Source: Sphingobium sp. CCH11-B1
GTDB lineage: Bacteria > Pseudomonadota > Alphaproteobacteria > Sphingomonadales > Sphingomonadaceae
Direction: 5' to 3'
NCBI RefSeq assembly: GCF_001556865.1
Contig: NZ_LSJY01000104.1
Location: forward strand, 1 to 9,933
Length of the DNA stretch: 9,933 nt
Positions within the stretch are counted from its first letter, which is position 1. Each line of letters begins with the position of its first letter. The position numbers and the translations under genes are program-made. Positions 6,544 to 9,933 of this stretch are shown in pieces. The notes under the pieces are model-generated. The model was not told the origin of the DNA and made no database searches. It saw only the letters and a list, made by a program, of their open reading frames with translations.

Positions 6544-7236
6544 ATGCCGCCCCAGGATCGACATATCAGGAACGTCCTCAAACTCTTCGACGCGCATGGC
6601 TATCGCCACGATCGCTACAACCTCTTCTCAGATTGCATGGAACTCACCGCGATCAGCATCTCGAACAGCGTCGATAGCCGCTCCCGGACCCATCGAGAGG
6701 CGCGCTACCTCGAGATCGTGGGACGATATGACCGATCCACCGTCGAGATGTTTCCGCACGTCTTCGGTGAAATCACCATGGCACTGGAGGCCGCGCCGGG
6801 TGATGTGCTGGGAAGCATCTTCACCGCGCTTGAGATCCACAGCAAAAACCGGGGCCAGTTCTTCACGCCTTATCCTGTCTGCCAGATGATGGCGGAGATC
6901 ACTCTCGGCGACGCCGATGACGCGCGGGCGCTGATCGCCGACAAGGGCTTTGTCTGCGCGATGGAACCCGCCTGCGGCGCCGGCGCCATGGTCATCGCGT
7001 TGGCGCAGGCGATGCTCGCCGCCAATATCAACTACCAGCGGCATCTCCACGTGAACGCAGTCGATATCGACCAACGAGCCGTACACATGGCCTATATCCA
7101 GTTCTCACTGCTCCACATCCCGGCCCATGTCATGGTTGGCAACTCTCTCAGCAACGAGGTTCGCGAGCACTGGTTCACCCCTGCCCACATAATGGGAGGT
7201 TGGGGCCTGAGGCTCGCGTCCCAACAGCGCAGCTGA
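6544..7236 (+). CDS. HsdM-like N6-adenine DNA methylase-fold protein, 230 aa, no visible NPPY
   Basis: The start is ATG 6544 after GGGGAA. The product has the hallmarks of the N6_Mtase/HsdM family: GQFFTPYPVCQMM (104-116, the motif X-type SAM-site loop), EPACGAG (141-147, motif I, SAM binding), and a VNAVDID segment (170-176, motif II). After the strand holding GNSL (199-202), where HsdM proteins place the catalytic NPPY/F, this protein instead continues EVREHWFTPAHIMGGWGLR and ends at residue 230. HsdM subunits are usually about 500 residues. I recall a family of short mobile-element 'N-6 DNA methylase' proteins with the same ending, so this is likely its normal form rather than a truncation. 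It may bind SAM without methylating DNA, or need a partner. No restriction or specificity subunit is adjacent. Further hydrophobic strands resemble a Rossmann core, and there are no membrane segments. Confidence 0.8.
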   Translation: MPPQDRHIRNVLKLFDAHGYRHDRYNLFSDCMELTAISISNSVDSRSRTHREARYLEIVGRYDRSTVEMFPHVFGEITMALEAAPGDVLGSIFTALEIHSKNRGQFFTPYPVCQMMAEITLGDADDARALIADKGFVCAMEPACGAGAMVIALAQAMLAANINYQRHLHVNAVDIDQRAVHMAYIQFSLLHIPAHVMVGNSLSNEVREHWFTPAHIMGGWGLRLASQQRS

Positions 7237-7242
7237 GCAGCC

Positions 7243-7266
7243 GGCGCGTTCCGTGCAGCGCGCGCC
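7243..7266. terminator. Possible weak terminator between convergent genes
   Basis: GGCGCG (7243-7248) and CGCGCC (7261-7266) form a 6-base stem seven bases after the methylase stop, between that gene and the convergent mucR-like gene. A second short repeat, AGATGA (7268-7273) with TCATCT (7278-7283), follows. Neither has a T-tract, so termination is a guess from location. The 114-base gap holds nothing else that I can recognise. Confidence 0.25.
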
Positions 7267-7350
7267 AGATGATCACTCATCTCGCCGTACGTCAGTAACG
7301 GAGGCCCGCGTGGTTGGAGAACAACTGACGCTGTTCTGAAAAGCTCTGCC

Positions 7351-7854
7351 CTACTCGGCAGGCTGCCCTTCAGGCTTCTTCGCGCGAGGGCGGCGTATCG
7401 GCGCCGGCTTCGTCGTCTTCGACGGCGCAGGCGCCGGCACAGCGGCTGCCTTGCGTTTGCGGCCGAGCCCGATACTCTTGGCCAGCGTCCGGCGCTGCTC
7501 GGCATAATTGGGAGCGACCATCGGATAGTCGGCAGGCAAATTCCACTTCGCGCGATATTCTGCTGGCGTCATCTGATAGTGGGTCATCAGGTGGCGCTTG
7601 AGCATCTTGAGCTTTTTGCCGTCCTCGAGGCACACGATATAGTCCGGCTTCACGGACGAGCGAACCGACACTGCCGGCTCCTGCTTGGGCTCCGCCGTAG
7701 AGACGCTCCTCCCGAGACCCGACAAGGCGCCATGAACATTCTGTATGAGCGAGGGCAAATCTCCGACGGCAACGCTGTTGTTGGTAACGTGCGCGGTAAC
7801 GATGTCGGCAGTCAGGGTGATCAGATTGCTCTCGTGTTCTGACACGTCGCTCAT
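7351..7854 (-). CDS. mucR: MucR/Ros-family zinc-finger transcriptional regulator, 167 aa
   Basis: MucR/Ros proteins are alphaproteobacterial H-NS-like silencers that bind AT-rich promoters and usually repress their own gene. The chosen start gives [20 protein letters not shown] and is preceded by an AAGGAAAG sequence on the minus strand. An upstream in-frame ATG at 7908 would add 18 poorly supported residues. Residues 1-50 are the typical N-terminal oligomerisation region. The zinc finger has C75, D78, H88 and H92 ([19 protein letters not shown]). Here the first Cys pair is C and D, not C and C as in Ros, a known variant in MucR proteins, and Tyr follows the last His. [20 protein letters not shown] (94-113) is the family's helical region. 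A basic Ala/Pro/Lys-rich tail occupies 131-167. Size is near typical (about 140-170). It is divergent from the Mom-like gene and may regulate it, though this is untested. Confidence 0.93.
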   Translation of the reverse strand: MSDVSEHESNLITLTADIVTAHVTNNSVAVGDLPSLIQNVHGALSGLGRSVSTAEPKQEPAVSVRSSVKPDYIVCLEDGKKLKMLKRHLMTHYQMTPAEYRAKWNLPADYPMVAPNYAEQRRTLAKSIGLGRKRKAAAVPAPAPSKTTKPAPIRRPRAKKPEGQPAE

Positions 7855-7879
7855 TGTGATCTGCTTTCCTTGATTTTCG

Positions 7880-7908
7880 AATAGAGTCCGATCTATCGCC
7901 ACCGGCAA
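7880..7908 (-). promoter_or_regulatory. Candidate promoter of the mucR-like gene
   Basis: On the minus strand, TTGCCG (plus positions 7903-7908) and TCTATT (7880-7885) are separated by 17 bases. They would place transcription start near 7873, about 19 bases before the start codon. The -10 box matches only four of six consensus bases, and the surrounding 7855-7900 stretch is unusually AT-rich for this window, as expected for a MucR-bound region. Support is from spacing and sequence only. Confidence 0.35.
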
Positions 7909-7935
7909 GACAGAGCCGGGTGAAGCTCACCGGCG
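7902..7935. promoter_or_regulatory. Overlapping palindromes in the mucR/mom-like intergenic region
   Basis: CCGGC (7902-7906) pairs with GCCGG (7915-7919). The latter also opens a second near-palindrome GCCGGGTGA (7915-7923) opposite TCACCGGC (7927-7934), with one extra G. Both lie upstream of the mucR-like gene and next to its candidate -35 box. They could be operator sequence for an unknown regulator, since MucR itself is not known for such symmetric sites. A TTGACG hexamer at 7975-7980 might be the -35 of a promoter for the Mom-like gene, but I see no good -10. Confidence 0.25.
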
Positions 7936-8096
7936 AGCATCAGCGAGCCGGCCGTCGCGCAGCGGCGCCCCCTATTGACGCAAAAAGGGCTGCGTTACCA
8001 CCGTCCTTTCTGTGCGGTCGGGAGAAGAGGGGGAGGGGCTTGGATGGCAAGTCGAAGGCCCAAGCCTTTGACGCTCCTTTCTTGACCGAGGCCTAC

Positions 8097-8876
8097 ATGG
8101 AAACCTCTCGCAGCCAGCGCTGGCGCGACCGGCGCGCGCTATGGGCGGCCGACTTCCGCACGATAAATCCCCGCGCCTATTCCGTGGACATCATCGAGCA
8201 TGCGGTCGCCCGCGGCTTCATCGCCGAACATCATTACTTGCCCTCCTACCCCGCCGCACAAGTCGCCATTGGCCTATTCGGGCGTCGCGCTGCGCTGGAA
8301 GGCGTTGCCGTATTCGCGGTTCCCGCGACGAGCGCCGTGATCACCCGACACACCGGCTTCACGGATCCGGCCAAGGGGAGCGTTCTCTCGCGCCTCATTC
8401 TTCTCGACCAAGTTCCCCAAAACGGCGAGAGCTTCTTCTGCGCGCGAGCGTTTCGGCTGCTCCGCCAGGCTCGACCTGCAATCGAAGCCGTCGTTTCCTA
8501 CAGCGATCCCGAGTTCGGTCATATCGGCCGCGTCTACGCTGCCTTGTCCGGAGCCCACCGGGGGGTGACACGCCCGCGCACGGTTCTCCGCGCTTCTGGC
8601 CGCACCATCTCCGAGCGAACGCTATCGAAGATCCGACTGCGCGAGCGCGGGATGGAGGGCGCCATCGACCAGATCGTGCGCCTCGGCTTGCCGGGCCCCG
8701 CGCGACGCGAAAGCCCCGAAGCCTGGCTTCGCCGCCTTGAGGTCGAACAGTTGCTGAGCCGTCACCGACAATCCGGCCTCTTCACCTATTGCTTCGAACT
8801 CACGCGACGGGCGCGTCGACAAGGTCGCGATCTGCCGCGCTTGCCTTACCCGAAACTCGTGGCGCCGGCTCGCTGA
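8097..8876 (+). CDS. Mom-like / GNAT-fold putative DNA-modification protein, 259 aa
   Basis: The frame is open from 7920, but the region before 8097 is low-complexity and non-protein-like. ATG 8097 has a GAGG five bases upstream and begins METSRSQRWRDRRALWAADF. The core resembles the phage Mu Mom family, GNAT-like enzymes that modify DNA adenine: an HHYLPSYPAAQVAIGLFGRR segment (45-64), the LSRLILLDQVPQNGESFFCA strand-loop-helix (97-116), and AVVSYSDPEFGHIGRVYAAL (131-150), which has the 'SY-x-DP-x-x-GH-x-G-x-x-Y' look of Mom proteins. Candidate functional residues are H45/H46/Y47, R99, D137 and Y147. The C-terminal 90 residues are basic and may touch DNA. Mu Mom makes N6-carbamoylmethyl-adenine, protecting DNA from restriction. 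The same reaction here is inference. A generic acetyltransferase is the alternative. It is divergent from mucR and followed by damaged genes. Confidence 0.6.
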   Translation: METSRSQRWRDRRALWAADFRTINPRAYSVDIIEHAVARGFIAEHHYLPSYPAAQVAIGLFGRRAALEGVAVFAVPATSAVITRHTGFTDPAKGSVLSRLILLDQVPQNGESFFCARAFRLLRQARPAIEAVVSYSDPEFGHIGRVYAALSGAHRGVTRPRTVLRASGRTISERTLSKIRLRERGMEGAIDQIVRLGLPGPARRESPEAWLRRLEVEQLLSRHRQSGLFTYCFELTRRARRQGRDLPRLPYPKLVAPAR

Positions 8877-8902
8877 CGGCTTTTCGCCCGAAAGGAGAAA
8901 TC

Positions 8903-9150
8903 ATGGTCATGCGCATTTCATTCGAAATCACTGGCAGCTTCGAAGTGCCCGCCGGTACCCGCCCGCTCGGGGGTCGCCGAACCTCTTCCAGCTTCCTTCT
9001 GGCGAGGTCGTATCGGTTCATCCCGTCATCGAGATGGCGACCGCCCTGGACAGCGATGACCACCGGGACCTTACCACCGACGAGGCGGCCACGATCGGCG
9101 TCCACCTCGATCTCTACGATCGGGAGTCCAGCCTTCAGGACGCCGAATGA
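8903..9150 (+). pseudogene. Small hypothetical gene with a one-base frameshift
   Basis: ATG 8903 follows AAGGAG (8892-8897). The frame reads MVMRISFEITGSFEVPAGTR and then hits the run of five G at 8969-8973, after which the sensible reading continues one base out of phase. Joined by adding one G, the protein would be 82 residues and end SSLQDAE at the TGA 9148-9150. The second part has SPNLFQLPSGEVVSVHP and TDEAATIGVHLDLYDRESSL, which is clearly protein-like, so a single-base loss explains the break. The homopolymer location makes a sequencing error possible. The Mom-like and PP-loop genes flank it in the same direction. It is a beta-rich small protein whose family I cannot name. Confidence 0.7.
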
Positions 9151-9237
9151 CGATGCGCCTTCACCACCCGGGGCCGAGGAGGAGAGGCGGGGGGACGTTC
9201 GGCGCGCAGATGGACTGCGCGAGAACGGAGCACCTCC

Positions 9238-9875
9238 ATGTTGGCGACCGATCCTCCCGCGCCCGCCGCGCATATTCGCGACATCGATTATATCCGCGTC
9301 GCCGAACCTGCCCCCGTGGTGCTCGCCTACGGGATCGGCGTCGACAGCACCGCGCTGCTCGTCGAGCTCGAAAGCCGCAGAACCCCGCCCGATCTCGTTC
9401 TGACCGGCGATCCAGGCATCGAGAAGCCGGAGACGTACGAGTATCAGAAGATGATCGCGGCCTGGATAGCGGCACGGGGAATCCGCTACGAGACCGTGCG
9501 TTATACGCCGCGTCGGTTAAACACTGGCCACCTTATTACGACCTGCTCGCCAACGTCCTGACCAACGCGACACTACCGAGCATCTCGCTGGGGCGCCATT
9601 CCTGCAGTCTCAAATGGAAGGTGGCGCCGCAGGACGCGTTCCTGAAACAGTGGGAGCCCGCGAAGGCAGCCTGGGCGCGCCGCCAGAAAGTCATCCGCCT
9701 GATCGGCTACGATGCTTCGCCGGCGGACACGCGGCGCCATGCCCATGCGTCCGCGATCGAGCATGATCTCTTCGAGTGCCGATACCCGCTTCGCGAATGG
9801 AAATGGGACCGCGCCGCCTGCATCGCGCGGATCGAGGCCGCCGGCCTCCCCGTGCCGCCCAAGTCGAGCTGCTGG
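9238..9875 (+). pseudogene. PAPS-reductase/DndC-like PP-loop gene, frameshifted and 3'-truncated
   Basis: ATG 9238 follows GGAG by seven bases. The product is of the phosphoadenosine phosphosulfate reductase family, PP-loop ATP pyrophosphatases acting on sulfur or nucleotide substrates. The PP-loop YGIGVDST (residues 31-38) is clear, and LTGDPGIEKPETYEY (55-69) resembles the family's DTG-x-E-PETY motif. At 9514-9522, cgg-tta-aac needs one more base to give the expected Arg-Phe-Lys-His-Trp-Pro-Pro. After the fix the frame runs through GRHSCSLKWK and EWKWDR to VPPKSSCW, ending around 9875. Family members typically continue with FCP and more cysteine-containing sequence at this point, so the C-terminal end is missing. 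The 5' frame stops soon after the slip. Role in the original system is unknown. DndC itself is longer and sits with other dnd genes, which are absent here. Confidence 0.75.
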
Positions 9876-9933
9876 CTTTTATGTTTGCAGATGGTGTCTC
9901 GTCTCACCGCAAGCTCTTGTTTCAATGGGTATA
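9876..9933. other. Lower-GC tail at a probable breakpoint
   Basis: From about 9876 the sequence no longer follows the PP-loop family's C-terminus. I count 25 G or C in 58 bases (about 43%), far below the GC-rich coding sequence on its left. The frame remains open to the end but yields an unrecognisable Leu/Ser-rich string. It could be the end of an inserted element or a rearrangement joint. I do not recognise the element. Confidence 0.45.

Noticed and set aside
7920..8096. N-terminal extension of the Mom-like gene
   Set aside because: The residues are low in protein character, the region is intergenic with palindromes, and ATG 8097 has a good ribosome-binding site.
8969..8973. Programmed frameshift at the G-run
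   Set aside because: The five-G run does not form a standard slippery heptamer in the zero frame, and an ordinary one-base loss explains it more simply.
8789..9403. Plus-strand open frame spanning the damaged small gene
   Set aside because: It runs out of frame through the Mom-like C-terminus and the PP-loop N-terminus. Its only sensible segment is the first part of the 8903 gene, before the frameshift.
9238..9875. dnd phosphorothioation system
   Set aside because: Only a short PP-loop protein is present; no dndB, dndD or dndE homologues, and the protein lacks the length of DndC.
1..9933. tRNA, rRNA or CRISPR array
   Set aside because: I saw no cloverleaf-like segment, rRNA-type sequence or regularly spaced repeats.

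Overview
The window is GC-rich. It carries a MucR/Ros-family regulator and looks like an accessory (plasmid, ICE or genomic-island) region of an alphaproteobacterium. A terminal IS6100 sequence at the left edge and the gene style suggest a sphingomonad (Sphingobium, Sphingopyxis or Novosphingobium type). The genus is an inference and could be another alphaproteobacterium. No rRNA, tRNA or CRISPR array was seen, and no complete insertion sequence.

Layout. Positions 1-55 are the end of an IS6100 copy. It abuts the 3' remnant (57-260) of a gene it seems to have cut. A plus-strand run of tightly packed genes follows (273-7236): two overlapping unknown genes (273-2056), a KOW-like C-terminal protein (2154-2687), a DUF4262-like protein (2716-3150), two small unknown proteins (3229-3966), a HerA/DUF87-type ATPase (4038-5249) overlapped by a protein built of about seven Myb/SANT-like helix-turn-helix repeats (5246-6457), and an HsdM-like N6-adenine methylase-fold protein without a visible NPPY motif (6544-7236). 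A MucR-type zinc-finger regulator is on the minus strand (7351-7854). Across a 242-bp intergenic region, and reading away from it, is a protein resembling the phage Mu Mom / GNAT DNA-modification family (8097-8876). Two damaged genes follow: a small ORF with a one-base frameshift (8903-9150), and a PAPS-reductase/DndC-like PP-loop gene with a one-base frameshift. The latter also loses its family C-terminus where GC content drops about 60 bases before the window ends.

How the genes may work together. The recognisable proteins all point to DNA: a DNA-pumping type ATPase, a multi-HTH DNA-binding protein, a methylase fold, a Mom-like modifier, and a PP-loop sulfur-type enzyme under or near a MucR silencer. 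A mobile-element DNA-modification or anti-restriction cargo is a reasonable hypothesis, but the sequence does not prove it. The most novel-looking unit is the translationally coupled ATPase plus Myb-repeat pair. The right flank (8900-9933) looks decayed, or carries homopolymer sequencing errors.
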